Assembly: GCA_046330395.1 (NCBI GenBank)
Contig: JAXLSS010000002.1
Coordinates: 240,499 to 304,498 of the forward strand
DNA: 64,000 bases
From: Ga0077560 sp046330395
Lineage (GTDB): Bacteria > Actinomycetota > Thermoleophilia > Miltoncostaeales > Miltoncostaeaceae
Direction of reading: 5' to 3'
In this document: positions 16,520 through 25,463 of the stretch, in pieces
Position numbering within the stretch: position 1 is the first letter of the stretch
How the letters are laid out: each line of letters opens with the position of its first letter
The notes under the pieces: generated by a model
The model's database searches: none
Seen by the model: the letters and a program-made list of their open reading frames with translations, nothing else
What the model was told of the DNA's origin: nothing
Program-made: the position numbers and the translations under genes

Positions 16520-17866
16520 CTGAGCCAGGCGCCCGCCAGAACGCTCTTCGGCACCGACGGCGTCCGGGGGGTCGCGAACCGCGACCTCACCCCGGAGCTG
16601 GCGCTGGCCATCGGCAGGGCGCTGGGCAGCGGGCTGCCCGCCGGGTCCACCGTGGCCATCGGCCGCGACACCCGCCGCAGCGGCCACCTGCTGGAGGCCG
16701 CCCTGGCCGCCGGCTGCGCCGCCGCCGGGTGCGACGTGCTGCTGCTGGGCGTGCTGCCCACCCCGGCCATCGCGGAGGCCGTGCCGCGGCTGGGTGCCGC
16801 CGCGGGCGCAATCATCAGCGCCTCCCACAACCCGTTCCCGGACAACGGCATCAAGCTGGTGGGTGCCGACGGGTTCAAGCTGGGCGACGCGCAGGAGGCC
16901 GCCGTGGAGGCGGCCGTGCACGTCCCGCCCGACGGCGAGCGGCCCACCGCGGGCGACGTGGGCACCATCACCGTGGTGCACGACGCCGCCGAGGCGTACG
17001 TGGCCGCGCTGGCCGAGCGCTTCCCCACCGACCTGTCCTCGCTGTCGCTGGTGATCGACTGCGCCAACGGCGCCACGCATGAGACCGCCCCGCAGGTGCT
17101 GCGCCGGCTGGGCGCCCGCGTGGAGGTCATCCACGCCGACCCCGACGGGGTCAACATCAACGAGGGCTGCGGGTCGACCCATCTGGATGCGCTGCGCGAC
17201 GCGGTACGCCGCGCGGGCGTGGACCTGGGGCTGGCCTTCGACGGCGACGGTGACCGCGTGCTGGCCGTGGACGGCGACGGCGCCGTGGTGGACGGCGACC
17301 AGATCCTGGCCATCCTGGCGCTGTCCATGCGTCGCCAGGGGGTGCTGGCCGGTGACGCGGTGGTCACCACCACCATGACCAACCTGGGCTTCCGCCGCGC
17401 CATGAGCGCCCACCAGATCGAGGTGCGCTGGACCGACGTGGGCGACCGCTACGTGCTGGCCGAGATGCGCCAGCACGGGTTCGTGCTGGGCGGCGAGCAG
17501 AGCGGGCACCTCATCAACCTGCGCTCCGGCCCCACGGGCGATGGCCTGGCCACCGGGCTGATGCTGCTGGACGCTCTCGTGGAGACCGGGCAACGCCTGT
17601 CCGAGGCGGCCGCGGTGGTGCAGCGCCTGCCACAGAAACTTGTGGGAGTCCGCAGTTCACGAAAGGGTGAGCTGAAGGATGCCGATGAGGTGTGGCAGGA
17701 GGTGCGGGCGTTCGAGGCCGAGTTCGGCGAGGACGGCCGCGTCGTTGTGCGGGCGTCGGGCACCGAGCCGCTGGTGCGGGTGATGGTGGAGGCGCCCACC
17801 GAGCAGGACTGTGACCGCTGGTGCGAGCGAATCGCCGGTGCCGTGCAACGGCGCCTGGGGGATTGA
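16520..17866 (+). CDS. glmM: Phosphoglucosamine mutase
   Basis: About 448 aa. It interconverts glucosamine-6-phosphate and glucosamine-1-phosphate for UDP-GlcNAc and peptidoglycan synthesis. Domains in order: LFGTDGVRG at the N-terminus, the phosphoserine loop SASHNPFPDNGIK, the metal-binding loop DGDGDR, the sugar loop GGEQSGHL and the phosphate-binding RASGTEPLVRVM. The start is a problem: no ATG, GTG or TTG lies in frame between 16436 (74 bp inside rpsI) and the conserved core. CTG at 16520, 10 nt after the rpsI stop, would give a normal N-terminus (LSQAPARTLFGTDG) and is chosen here; 16436 is the alternative. glmS follows, completing a pathway pair. Confidence 0.9.
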   Translation: MSQAPARTLFGTDGVRGVANRDLTPELALAIGRALGSGLPAGSTVAIGRDTRRSGHLLEAALAAGCAAAGCDVLLLGVLPTPAIAEAVPRLGAAAGAIISASHNPFPDNGIKLVGADGFKLGDAQEAAVEAAVHVPPDGERPTAGDVGTITVVHDAAEAYVAALAERFPTDLSSLSLVIDCANGATHETAPQVLRRLGARVEVIHADPDGVNINEGCGSTHLDALRDAVRRAGVDLGLAFDGDGDRVLAVDGDGAVVDGDQILAILALSMRRQGVLAGDAVVTTTMTNLGFRRAMSAHQIEVRWTDVGDRYVLAEMRQHGFVLGGEQSGHLINLRSGPTGDGLATGLMLLDALVETGQRLSEAAAVVQRLPQKLVGVRSSRKGELKDADEVWQEVRAFEAEFGEDGRVVVRASGTEPLVRVMVEAPTEQDCDRWCERIAGAVQRRLGD

Positions 17867-17901
17867 GAACTCGGGCACCTGATCCGTCAGGGAGGTAGGG
17901 C

Positions 17902-19743
17902 ATGTGCGGGATCGTGGGGTACGTCGGCGGCCGGGCATGCCGCGACCTGATCGTGCAGGGGCTTGAGCGCCTGGAGTACCGCGGGTACGACTCCGCCGGC
18001 TTCGCACTGCAGAACGGCTCCGGGTTCGCCACGGTGCGCGCGGTGGGCAACCTGGCCAAGCTGCGCGAGGCCAGCGCGGCCGCCGATGGCGCCGGGGCCG
18101 ACGCCACCACCGGCCTGGGACACACCCGGTGGGCCACCCACGGCCGGGTCACCGAGGCCAACGCGCACCCCCACCTGTCGGCCGACGGCACCGTGGCCGT
18201 GGTGATGAACGGCATCATCGAGAACTACGTGGAGCTGCGCCACCAGCTGCAGGAGCAGGGCGTGGTGTTCCACAGCGAGACCGACACCGAGGTGGTGCCC
18301 AACCTCATCGCCAAGCACTACGGCGGCGACCTGGCCGCCGCCGTTCGCGCCGTGCTGCCGCTGCTGCACGGCCACTACGCGTTCGTGGCCATGCACACCG
18401 ACGAGCCCGGGCGGCTGGTGGGCACCCGCCACGAGTGCCCGCTGGTGGTGGGCGAGGGGCCCGGCGAGCGCTTCTTCGCGTCGGCCATCCCGGCGTTCCT
18501 GCGCGAGACCCGCAACGTCATGCTGATCAACGACGGCGAGGTCGTGGTGCTGGAACCCGGCGCCACCACCGTCACCACGCCGCACGGCGAGCCCATCGAG
18601 CGGGCCTCCGAGCCCGTGGACCTGGACGAGGAGGCCGCCGAGAAGGGCGGCTACGAGACGTTCATGCTCAAGGAGATCCACGAGCAGCCCGCCGCCCTGT
18701 GGGACACCATCGGCGACCGCCTGCGCCCCGACGGCACGGTGCACCTGGAGGGTTTCGGGCTGGACGACGCGGCCCTGGCGCGGGTGGAGCGCGTGCACAT
18801 CGTGGCCTGCGGCACCTCCTACCACGCGGGTCTGGTGGGCCGGTACCTCATGGAGGACTGGGCGCGCGTGCCGGTGCATGTCGAGGTGGCGTCCGAGTAC
18901 CGGTACCGCACCTGCCTGGCCGGCCCCGGGGATCTGGTGATCGGCATCACCCAGAGCGGCGAGACCGCCGACACCCTGGCCGCCATGCGCGTGGCGCGCG
19001 AACGCGGTGCCCACGTGGTGGCCCTCACCAACATCATGGGCTCGCAGGCCACCCGCGACGCCGACGGCGTGCTCTACACCCGGGCGGGCCTGGAGATCGG
19101 CGTGGCCGCCACCAAGAGCCACACCGCCCAGATCATGGCCCTGGCCCTGCTGGCCCTCAAGCTGGGACGCCTGCGCTGGGCGCTGACCCAGCCGGGCAGC
19201 ATCGACCTGGCCGAGACCCTGCGGGCGCTGCCCGACGGCATCGAGGCCTACCTGGCATCCGACGCCCCCGCGCAGGTCAAGGACGTGGCGGCCAAGTACT
19301 TCGACCGGCCGTTCTTTTTGTACCTGGGGCGCCACGTGGGCGTGCCGGTGTGCTTCGAGGGCGCGCTGAAGCTGAAGGAGATCAGCTACATCCCCACCGA
19401 GGCGTACCCGGCCGGTGAGATGAAGCACGGTCCCATCGCCCTGCTGGACGAGGGGTCGCCCGTGGTGGTGGTGGCCACCGACGGCCACGTGTTCGACAAG
19501 GTCGTGTCGAACATCCAGGAGGTCAAGGCGCGCGGGGCGCGGGTCATCGCGGTGGCCACCGAGGGCAACGAGGAGATCGGCGGGCACGTGGACGACGTGC
19601 TGTGGGCGCCGAAGGCCCCGGCCCTCCTCAGCCCCATCACGGCCCTGGTGCCGATGCAGCTGTTCGCCTACGAGATCGCCTCGCTGCGCGGCCTCAACGT
19701 GGACCAGCCGCGCAACCTGGCCAAGACCGTCACCGTCGAGTAG
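17902..19743 (+). CDS. glmS: Glutamine-fructose-6-phosphate aminotransferase (isomerising)
   Basis: 613 aa, full length. It makes glucosamine-6-phosphate from fructose-6-phosphate and glutamine, the entry to amino-sugar synthesis. The N-terminal class II amidotransferase begins MCGIVGYVGG with Cys2 as nucleophile and has LEYRGYDSAG and GHTRWATHG. The two SIS domains (from about residue 290) have ACGTSYHAG, ITQSGETADTL and EAYPAGEMKHGPIAL, and the protein ends with the usual NLAKTVTVE. GGAGG precedes the ATG by 6 nt. Product and next step (glmM) are adjacent. No glmS-type ribozyme is visible upstream, since the gap is only 35 bp. Confidence 0.97.
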   Translation: MCGIVGYVGGRACRDLIVQGLERLEYRGYDSAGFALQNGSGFATVRAVGNLAKLREASAAADGAGADATTGLGHTRWATHGRVTEANAHPHLSADGTVAVVMNGIIENYVELRHQLQEQGVVFHSETDTEVVPNLIAKHYGGDLAAAVRAVLPLLHGHYAFVAMHTDEPGRLVGTRHECPLVVGEGPGERFFASAIPAFLRETRNVMLINDGEVVVLEPGATTVTTPHGEPIERASEPVDLDEEAAEKGGYETFMLKEIHEQPAALWDTIGDRLRPDGTVHLEGFGLDDAALARVERVHIVACGTSYHAGLVGRYLMEDWARVPVHVEVASEYRYRTCLAGPGDLVIGITQSGETADTLAAMRVARERGAHVVALTNIMGSQATRDADGVLYTRAGLEIGVAATKSHTAQIMALALLALKLGRLRWALTQPGSIDLAETLRALPDGIEAYLASDAPAQVKDVAAKYFDRPFFLYLGRHVGVPVCFEGALKLKEISYIPTEAYPAGEMKHGPIALLDEGSPVVVVATDGHVFDKVVSNIQEVKARGARVIAVATEGNEEIGGHVDDVLWAPKAPALLSPITALVPMQLFAYEIASLRGLNVDQPRNLAKTVTVE

Positions 19744-19753
19744 CGGGGCCCTG

Positions 19754-20125
19754 ATGCCCGTCATCGGCGTCGGCATCGACCTCATCGAGATCGAGCGGAT
19801 CGCGGAGGCGCTGCGGCGCCGTCCGCGGTTCGCGCGGCGCTGCTTCACCGAGCAGGAGGCCGCCTACTGCGAGGCCAAGGCGTTCCCGGCCCAGTCCTTC
19901 GCGGCCCGGTTCGCCGCCAAGGAGGCGGTGGGGAAGGCTCTCGGCATCGGCATGACCCGCTGGCGCGAGGTGGAGGTGGTGCGCGGTCGGGGCGCCCCCA
20001 CCGTGGCCCTGCACGGCAGGTACGCCATGCGCGCCGAGGTGCTGGGCGTGACGCGCATCAGCATCTCGCTGACGCACAGCCGCGGGATGGCCGCCGCCGT
20101 GGCGGTCGCCGAGGCCGACGGCTGA
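19754..20125 (+). CDS. acpS: Holo-[acyl-carrier-protein] synthase
   Basis: 123 aa, typical length. It moves 4'-phosphopantetheine from CoA to a Ser of acyl carrier protein. VGIDLIEIERI contains the Mg-binding Asp, and FAAKEAVGKALG the catalytic Glu/Lys region; ISISLTHSRGMAAAVAVAE forms the last core strands. It lies 10 nt after glmS. A strong GC hairpin and a new promoter box follow, so the glm transcript probably ends here. Confidence 0.94.
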   Translation: MPVIGVGIDLIEIERIAEALRRRPRFARRCFTEQEAAYCEAKAFPAQSFAARFAAKEAVGKALGIGMTRWREVEVVRGRGAPTVALHGRYAMRAEVLGVTRISISLTHSRGMAAAVAVAEADG

Positions 20126-20137
20126 TCGCCCCTGGGT

Positions 20138-20154
20138 CCCCGCGCCGCGCGGGG
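20138..20154 (+). terminator. Hairpin after acpS
   Basis: CCCCGCG (20138-20144) and CGCGGGG (20148-20154) with loop CCG, 13 nt after the acpS stop and 2 nt before the putative -10 box of the next gene. No T-tract, so it may act as a T-less terminator or affect the promoter. Confidence 0.4.
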
Positions 20155-20156
20155 AA

Positions 20157-20162
20157 TAGGAT
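20157..20162 (+). promoter_or_regulatory. Candidate -10 box, leaderless nnr transcript (TAGGAT)
   Basis: TAGGAT ends 9 nt before the ATG at 20172. With transcription starting about 7-10 nt after the box, the mRNA would begin at or next to the start codon, and no Shine-Dalgarno sequence is present. Confidence 0.5.
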
Positions 20163-20171
20163 GGAACCGTC

Positions 20172-21725
20172 ATGCCGACGGCACGCTCCACCACCGCCCC
20201 GCCCACCCCGGGCCTGACCCCCCTCTTCGACGCGGCGGCGTCGCGCGCCGCCGACGCACGCGCCACCGCCGAGTTCGGGATGCCGTCGTCGCTGCTGATG
20301 GAGCGCGCCGGCCTGGAGAGCGCCCGGGCCATCATGCGGCACTTCCCGGCGGTGCCCCGCGCCACCATCCTGGTGGGTCCGGGCAACAACGGCGGCGACG
20401 GCATGGTGGTGGCCCGCCACCTGCTGGAGGCCGGCTGGGCGGTGGACCTGGTCAGCACCGACGGCGGTGCCCCCACCACGCCCGACGCGGCCGTCATGGC
20501 CGGCATCGCCGAGCGCCTGGGTATCACGGTGCGCGCCTTCTCGTCGCGCCAGCGCACCCACGACGGCGTGCTGGTGGACGCCCTGCTGGGCACCGGCACC
20601 CACGGCGCCCCGCGGGCACCCATGGACGCCATCGTGGCGTGGGCCAACCGGTGGCCCGGACCCGTGGTGTCGCTGGACGTCCCCACGGGCGTCGATGCGG
20701 ACACCGGTGCCGTCGCCGGCGCCGCGGTCACCGCGGCCCTCACGCTGACCTACCACGCCGACAAGCCCGGCCTGCACGTGGCGCCCGGCCGGGGTCACGC
20801 CGGCCTGGTGGAGGTGGTGGACATCGGCATCCCGTCACAGGTCACCGAGACGCCGGTGGCATGGCTGGGGCATGAGGCCGCCGCGACCGCGCTGCCGCCC
20901 AAGGCGCCCACCGGCGAGAAGTACGGCGCGGGGGCCGTGTTGGTGGTGGCCGGCGCCCCCGGCATGACCGGCGCGGCCGTGCTGGCCAGCACCGCGGCAC
21001 TGCGCGCGGGGGCGGGCCTGGTGGTGGCCGCCGTGCCCGAGTCGCTGCGGTCGGAGGTGGCCGCCCACACCGTCGAGGTGATGTGCACCGGCGCGCACGA
21101 CCGGGACGGGTGTCTGGCCATCGAGTCGGTGCCGCACATCCTGCGCCAGTCCGAGCGCGTGGCGGCCGTGGCCATCGGCCCCGGGGTGGGCCGGGCAGCG
21201 TGCACCACCGAGGCGCTGCGCGAGCTGCTCACCCGCCTCCGGATGCCCATGGTGATCGACGCGGACGGGCTGCTGGCACCTGGCCGAGTTCACCGGCCTG
21301 CCGTCGCTGCGGGCCGCGGACACGGTGATCACCCCCACGCCGGCGAGGCGGCCCGCCTGCTGGGCTGGACCCGCCCGCGCGTGGAGGAGCAGCGGCTCAC
21401 CGCCGCGCGCACGCTGGCCGAGGACACCGGCGCGGTGGTGGTGCTGAAGGGCCCCGGCACCGTCGTGGCCCACCCCGACGGCACCACCGTGGTGGCGCGC
21501 GGTGGCGGCGCGACCCTGTCCACCGCCGGGTCCGGGGACGTGCTCACCGGCATCGTCGCGGCGGGCCTGTCCAAGGGCATGTCCGGCTTCACGGCCGCCG
21601 TGGCCGCCGTGTGCCTGCACGCGGCCGCCGGGGACGCCGCCCCGGGTGGCGACGGCACGGTGGCGCGCGACCTCATCGCGGCCCTGCCGCCCACGCTGGT
21701 GCGGCTGCGCGCGGAGCCTGTGTGA
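20172..21725 (+). CDS. nnr: Bifunctional NAD(P)H-hydrate epimerase / ADP-dependent dehydratase
   Basis: 517 aa. It repairs damaged NADHX/NADPHX: the N-terminal NnrE-like domain (about residues 15-210; VGPGNNGGDGMVVARHL, VDALLGTGTHG) epimerises, and the C-terminal ribokinase-like NnrD domain (about 240-515; GEKYGAGAVLVVAGAPGMTG, TAGSGDVLTGIVA) dehydrates with ADP. There is a local oddity: between about 21275 and 21337 the protein reads nonsense, but frame +1 reads HLAEFTGLPSLRAADTVITP, the sequence expected there. One extra G near 21275 and one missing C in the C5 run at 21332-21336 would explain it. The gene is therefore likely intact in the organism. Confidence 0.9.
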   Translation: MPTARSTTAPPTPGLTPLFDAAASRAADARATAEFGMPSSLLMERAGLESARAIMRHFPAVPRATILVGPGNNGGDGMVVARHLLEAGWAVDLVSTDGGAPTTPDAAVMAGIAERLGITVRAFSSRQRTHDGVLVDALLGTGTHGAPRAPMDAIVAWANRWPGPVVSLDVPTGVDADTGAVAGAAVTAALTLTYHADKPGLHVAPGRGHAGLVEVVDIGIPSQVTETPVAWLGHEAAATALPPKAPTGEKYGAGAVLVVAGAPGMTGAAVLASTAALRAGAGLVVAAVPESLRSEVAAHTVEVMCTGAHDRDGCLAIESVPHILRQSERVAAVAIGPGVGRAACTTEALRELLTRLRMPMVIDADGLLAPGRVHRPAVAAGRGHGDHPHAGEAARLLGWTRPRVEEQRLTAARTLAEDTGAVVVLKGPGTVVAHPDGTTVVARGGGATLSTAGSGDVLTGIVAAGLSKGMSGFTAAVAAVCLHAAAGDAAPGGDGTVARDLIAALPPTLVRLRAEPV

Positions 21726-22836
21726 CCGGCGCCACGCCCGAGCGCGCCCGGGCTGAGGTCGACCTGACGGCCATCCGCGACAACACGGCGCTGCTGGCCC
21801 GGCGCGCCCCTCCGCCCGCCTGATGGCCGTGGTGAAGGCCGACGGCTACGGCCACGGTGCGGTGCCGGTGGCCTGGGCGAGCCCTTGAGGGCGGCGCCAC
21901 GTGGCTGGGCGTGCACACCGTGGGGGAGGCGGAGGTGCTGCGCGCCGGCGGTCTCACCGCGCCCATCCTGGTGATGGGTCCGCTCACCGGCGACGAGTGG
22001 GCACGCGCGGCCGCCGCCGGCACCGAGCTGGCCGTGTGGTCGCGGCACGGGATCACCTCGGCCGTGCACGCCGGCGTGCCGGGCGTGCACCTCAAGCTGG
22101 ACACCGGTATGGGCCGAAGCTGGGCGCACGCAGCGAGGACGTCCCGGCCCTGGTGGACGCCGCCGCCGCGGCGGCGGCGCCGGTGACCGGGGTGATGACC
22201 CACTTCGCCACCGCCGATGAGACGCAGGGGGAGAACGCGGGGTTCATGCTGGAGCAGCTGCTGCGGTTCCGCTCCGCGGCCGCGGCCATCGCCGACCGCT
22301 TCCCCGGGGCGCTGGTGCACGCGGCCAACTCGGCGGCGGTGCTGCGCGACCCCGACACCCACCTGGACATGGTGCGCTGCGGCATCGCGCTGTACGGCTG
22401 CTCGCCCTTCGGTGACGACCCGTCCACCCACGGGCTGCGGCCCGCCATGACCCTGGTGTCGCGGCTCGCCAGCATCAAGACGCTGCGGTCGCGTGACAGC
22501 GTGGGCTACGGCCGCACCTGGCGGGCCGCGCGCGGCACGCGGGTGGCCGCGGTGCCGGTGGGCTACGCGGACGGGTACGCGCGCTGCCTGTCCAACCGCG
22601 CCACGGCCCTGGTGAACGGCCGCCGCGTGCCCGTGGTGGGCACCATCTCGATGGACCAGCTCATGGTGGACCTGGGTCCCGAGAGCACCGAACGGGTGGG
22701 CGACCCCGTGGTGCTACTGGGCGCCTCCGGCGACGACCGCATCACCGCCGAGCAGCTGGCCGAGCTGCGGGGCACCATCAGCTACGAGGTGGTGTGCGGC
22801 ATCGGCCCACGCGTCCCGCGGGTGCATCTGCCGTGA
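21722..22836 (+). pseudogene. alr: Alanine racemase, split by three frameshifts (possibly sequence error)
   Basis: Alanine racemase makes D-Ala for peptidoglycan with PLP. All family landmarks are present, but in changing frames: VDLTAIRDNTALLARRA from GTG 21722; then, after a shift near 21807, MAVVKADGYGHGAVPVA with the PLP Lys; a second shift near 21876 leads to LEGGATWLGVHTVGEAEVL through LDTGMGR; a third near 22114 leads to the long C-terminal part (VTGVMTHFATAD, GYADGYARCLS, GTISMDQLMVDL) ending at 22836. Assembled, it is a full-length enzyme of about 370 aa. The gene is normally essential, and overlaps the nnr stop, so error is more likely than decay. Confidence 0.8.
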
Positions 22837-22849
22837 GCACGGATCCAGG

Positions 22850-24247
22850 GTGAACCCCGCCCGGCTGGCGGAACCGCTGGCCGTCCTGGGCGCGGGCGTC
22901 TGGGTGGTGGGCGGCGCCATCCGCGACGCGCTGCTGGACCGGCCGGTGCTGGACGTGGACCTTGCGGTGGCCGGCGACGCCGATGCGGCCGCCCGGGCGC
23001 TTGCCCGCCATATGGGGGCCACCCGCTTCCCGCTGTCGGCCGAGTTCGGCGCCTGGCGGCTCAGCGGCGGCCGGCTGCCGTGGCAGGTGGACATCACGCC
23101 CCTGCAGGGCCCCGGCCTGACCGCCGACCTGGCGCGACGCGACCTCACCGTCAACGCCATCGCCATGCCGCTGGTGGGCGGGCGCGAGCTGGTGGACCCG
23201 CACGGCGGGGAGCGAGACCTGCGCGAGGGCGTCGTGCGCGCGGTGGGTGAGGCGGCGTTCCTGGACGACCCCGTGCGCGTGATGCGCGCCGGGCGGCTCG
23301 CTCACGAGCTGGGCTTCCGGGTGGAGCCCCACACCCTGGCGCTGGCGCGGGCCGCCGCGCCGGGGCTGTGGGGGGCCTCGGCCGAGCGGCTGCGCGACGA
23401 GCTGTACCGCTGCGTGCGGGACGCCCACGCGCACACGGCGCTCGCGGCCCTGGACGCCGTGGGGGCCCTGGGGGTGCTGGTGCCCCAGCTGGAGGCGGGG
23501 CGGGGGATGACGCAGACCGCCTACCACCACCTGGACGTGCTGGGCCACACGCTGGAGGTGGTGCGGCACGCCGCCGAGATCGCCGCCCACCCCGAGGAGG
23601 TGTTCCGCGGCAACGCGGCCGCGGTGGCCGAGGAGCTGGCGGTGCCCCTGGCCGACGGACTCACCGGGCGGGAGGCGCTGATGCTGGCCGCGCTGCTGCA
23701 CGACATGGCCAAGCCCGAAACGCGCACCACCCTGCCCGACGGCCGCGTGGGCTTCCCGCACCACGGCCGCCTGGGCGGCGAGCGCGCGGAGGAGCTGCTG
23801 GAGCGGCTGCGCGTGGCCCGGCGCGTGCGCGAGCACGTGGTGGCGCTGGTGCGCGACCACCTGCTGCTGGGGTTCATGGTGCACCGCCAGCCCCTGGGGC
23901 TGGTGCAGGTGGATCGCTACCTGCGCGCCACCGATCCCGCGCGCATGGGTCAGCTGGTGCTGTCGGTGGCCGACCGCCTGGCCACGGACGGCCCGCGCAC
24001 CACCCCGCCGCAGATCCAGCGGCACCTGGATCTGGCCCGGCAGGTGCTGTCCATCCACGTCTCACTGCGTGCCCGCGGGGTCATCCAGCCACCCGTTCCC
24101 GGCGACGAGCTGGCGCGCCGCGTGGGCCGCGAACCGGGCCCGTGGCTGGCCCGGGCGCTTGCCCGCATCCGCGAGGTTCAGCTTGTCCGAACCGTAACTC
24201 CAGAAAGTGCAGTAGGCATCGCTCGCGAAATCGCCGCAAGCGACTGA
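22850..24247 (+). CDS. cca: CCA tRNA nucleotidyltransferase / poly(A) polymerase family protein
   Basis: 465 aa. The N-terminal nucleotidyltransferase head shows VVGGAIRDALLDRP and the metal-binding DVDLAVAG, then RRDLTVNAIAMPL and DPVRVMRAGRLAHELGF. A C-terminal HD domain (YHHLDVLGHTLEVV, AALLHDMAKPET) follows, as in bacterial enzymes that add or repair CCA at tRNA 3' ends. Whether it is CCA-adding or poly(A)-adding is not decided by eye. GTG start 14 nt after alr. It is the last gene of this run. Confidence 0.87.
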   Translation: MNPARLAEPLAVLGAGVWVVGGAIRDALLDRPVLDVDLAVAGDADAAARALARHMGATRFPLSAEFGAWRLSGGRLPWQVDITPLQGPGLTADLARRDLTVNAIAMPLVGGRELVDPHGGERDLREGVVRAVGEAAFLDDPVRVMRAGRLAHELGFRVEPHTLALARAAAPGLWGASAERLRDELYRCVRDAHAHTALAALDAVGALGVLVPQLEAGRGMTQTAYHHLDVLGHTLEVVRHAAEIAAHPEEVFRGNAAAVAEELAVPLADGLTGREALMLAALLHDMAKPETRTTLPDGRVGFPHHGRLGGERAEELLERLRVARRVREHVVALVRDHLLLGFMVHRQPLGLVQVDRYLRATDPARMGQLVLSVADRLATDGPRTTPPQIQRHLDLARQVLSIHVSLRARGVIQPPVPGDELARRVGREPGPWLARALARIREVQLVRTVTPESAVGIAREIAASD

Positions 24248-24300
24248 AATACGACCAGGTATTTTCGCTTCGTAAGTTCCGGCGGGAAGTGTTTGGCCTG

Positions 24301-24321
24301 CCCTTAAGGGGCGGGTATGGT
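24301..24321 (+). promoter_or_regulatory. Promoter region of the CAP-domain gene: palindrome plus TATGGT
   Basis: A 10-bp palindrome CCCTTAAGGG (24301-24310) sits 5 bp before the -10-like TATGGT (24316-24321), which ends 6 nt before the GTG start at 24328. The surrounding 80 bp are less GC-rich than the genes. The palindrome could be an operator; the mRNA would be leaderless. Confidence 0.45.
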
Positions 24322-24327
24322 CCTCCC

Positions 24328-24780
24328 GTGCCCCAACGACGCCGCCTAGCGGTTGCGATGGTCTGCGGTCTCATCCCGGTCCTCGCCACCGTCCCAACGG
24401 CCGCCGCGCAGTGCGGCCGGGTCGATCCCGGTTCCGCCCAGCAGGTCATCGCGCGCATCATGGCCGCCCGATCCGACGCCAACCTCCCGGCCTACCAGGC
24501 CCAGCCCCGGCTGGCCCGCGTGGCCATGGCCCACGCGGTGCGCATGGCCCGCTCGGGGAGCATCTGGCACAACGACCTGGCCAGCTGGGCCAACGGCAAA
24601 TCCGCCGCCCAGAACGTGGCGACGGGCCAGTCCGGCACCGACGCCTTCCAGCTGATGTGGAACAGCCCGCCCCACCACCAGGCGCTGGTGTCGCGCAAGT
24701 ACCGCCTGATGGGCGTGGGCGCCGCGGTGGCGTGTGACGGCTCGGTGATGGTCGCCGTGGACCTCACCTCCGCCAGATAG
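24328..24780 (+). CDS. Secreted CAP-domain (SCP-like) protein
   Basis: 150 aa from GTG 24328. A signal peptide (LAVAMVCGLIPVLATVPTAAA) precedes a CAP/SCP domain: LARVAMAHAVRMARSG, IWHNDL with the conserved His, AQNVATGQ (the AENVA-like motif), LMWNSPPHHQALV with the second His, and GVGAAVACDGSVMVAVDL. Two Cys residues (near residues 29 and 137) may pair. Bacterial CAP proteins of this size are exported and of unclear function. It is the first gene after a promoter-like region and may be co-transcribed with none of its neighbours. Confidence 0.8.
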   Translation: MPQRRRLAVAMVCGLIPVLATVPTAAAQCGRVDPGSAQQVIARIMAARSDANLPAYQAQPRLARVAMAHAVRMARSGSIWHNDLASWANGKSAAQNVATGQSGTDAFQLMWNSPPHHQALVSRKYRLMGVGAAVACDGSVMVAVDLTSAR

Positions 24781-24792
24781 CCCACGGCGGGG

Positions 24793-24798
24793 TAGCCT
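24793..24798 (+). promoter_or_regulatory. Candidate -10 box, leaderless adenosyltransferase transcript (TAGCCT)
   Basis: GGGGTAGCCT with 8 nt to the ATG at 24807. The same GGGGTAGCCT and the same 8-nt spacing occur before the thioesterase gene at 55204. Confidence 0.5.
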
Positions 24799-24806
24799 CC
24801 CGGACC

Positions 24807-25463
24807 ATGGTCCGGCTCACCCGCATCTACACCCGCCACGGCGACGGCGGCGACACGCACCTGGGCGACATGCGGCGCGTCCGCAAGACCAGCGTGCGCG
24901 TGGAGGCCTTCGGCGACGTGGATGAGGCCAACAGCGCCATTGGCGTGGCCCTCGCGCAGGGCGTGCCCGCGCCGTGGGACGCGTGGCTGGCCCAGATCCA
25001 GAACGACCTCTTCGACCTGGGGGCCGACCTGTGCGTGCCCGAGGACGCCGACGTGGGCGCCACGCGCCTGCGTGTGCTGCCCCAGCAGGTCACACGGCTT
25101 GAGGGCTGGTGTGACGCCGTCAACGACGGCCTGGAGCCGCTGCGCAGCTTCATCCTCCCGGGTGGGCACCCCGCCGCCGCGGCGCTGCACCTGGCGCGTG
25201 CGGTGTGCCGCCGCGCCGAGCGGCGCGTGGTGGCCCTGGGCGACGCCGAGCCCATCAACCCGGCGGCCGTCACCTACCTCAACCGGCTGTCCGACCTGCT
25301 GTTCATCCTGGGCCGCGCGGTCAACGCGGGCGGCCAGGGCGACATCCTGTGGCTGCCCGGCGGCGGGCCGGAGGGCTCAGGCTCAGGCTCAGCCGGTGGT
25401 GGGGACGCGGACCCGCCGGACCAGCAGCAGGATGACCACCCCGGCCAGGACCAACCCGGCTGA
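24807..25463 (+). CDS. Cob(I)yrinic acid a,c-diamide adenosyltransferase (PduO type)
   Basis: 218 aa. It transfers the adenosyl group of ATP to cob(I)alamin, giving coenzyme B12. The PduO signature is clear: YTRHGDGGDTHLGD near the N-terminus, VEAFGDVDEANSAIG, IQNDLFDLGADL, FILPGGHPAAAALHLARAVCRRAERR and YLNRLSDLLFILGRAVN. The TRTGDGG motif has His instead of Thr. After residue about 190 the tail is low-complexity (Gly/Ser, then Asp/Gln) and lies over the convergent lgt 3' end by 75 bp. Confidence 0.9.
   Translation: MVRLTRIYTRHGDGGDTHLGDMRRVRKTSVRVEAFGDVDEANSAIGVALAQGVPAPWDAWLAQIQNDLFDLGADLCVPEDADVGATRLRVLPQQVTRLEGWCDAVNDGLEPLRSFILPGGHPAAAALHLARAVCRRAERRVVALGDAEPINPAAVTYLNRLSDLLFILGRAVNAGGQGDILWLPGGGPEGSGSGSAGGGDADPPDQQQDDHPGQDQPG

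Noticed and set aside
21722..22836. alr as a true pseudogene
   Set aside because: All motifs are kept, and the breaks are one-base shifts clustered with similar ones in nnr; true decay would be expected to show substitutions too. Typed as pseudogene only because the frame is broken as given.
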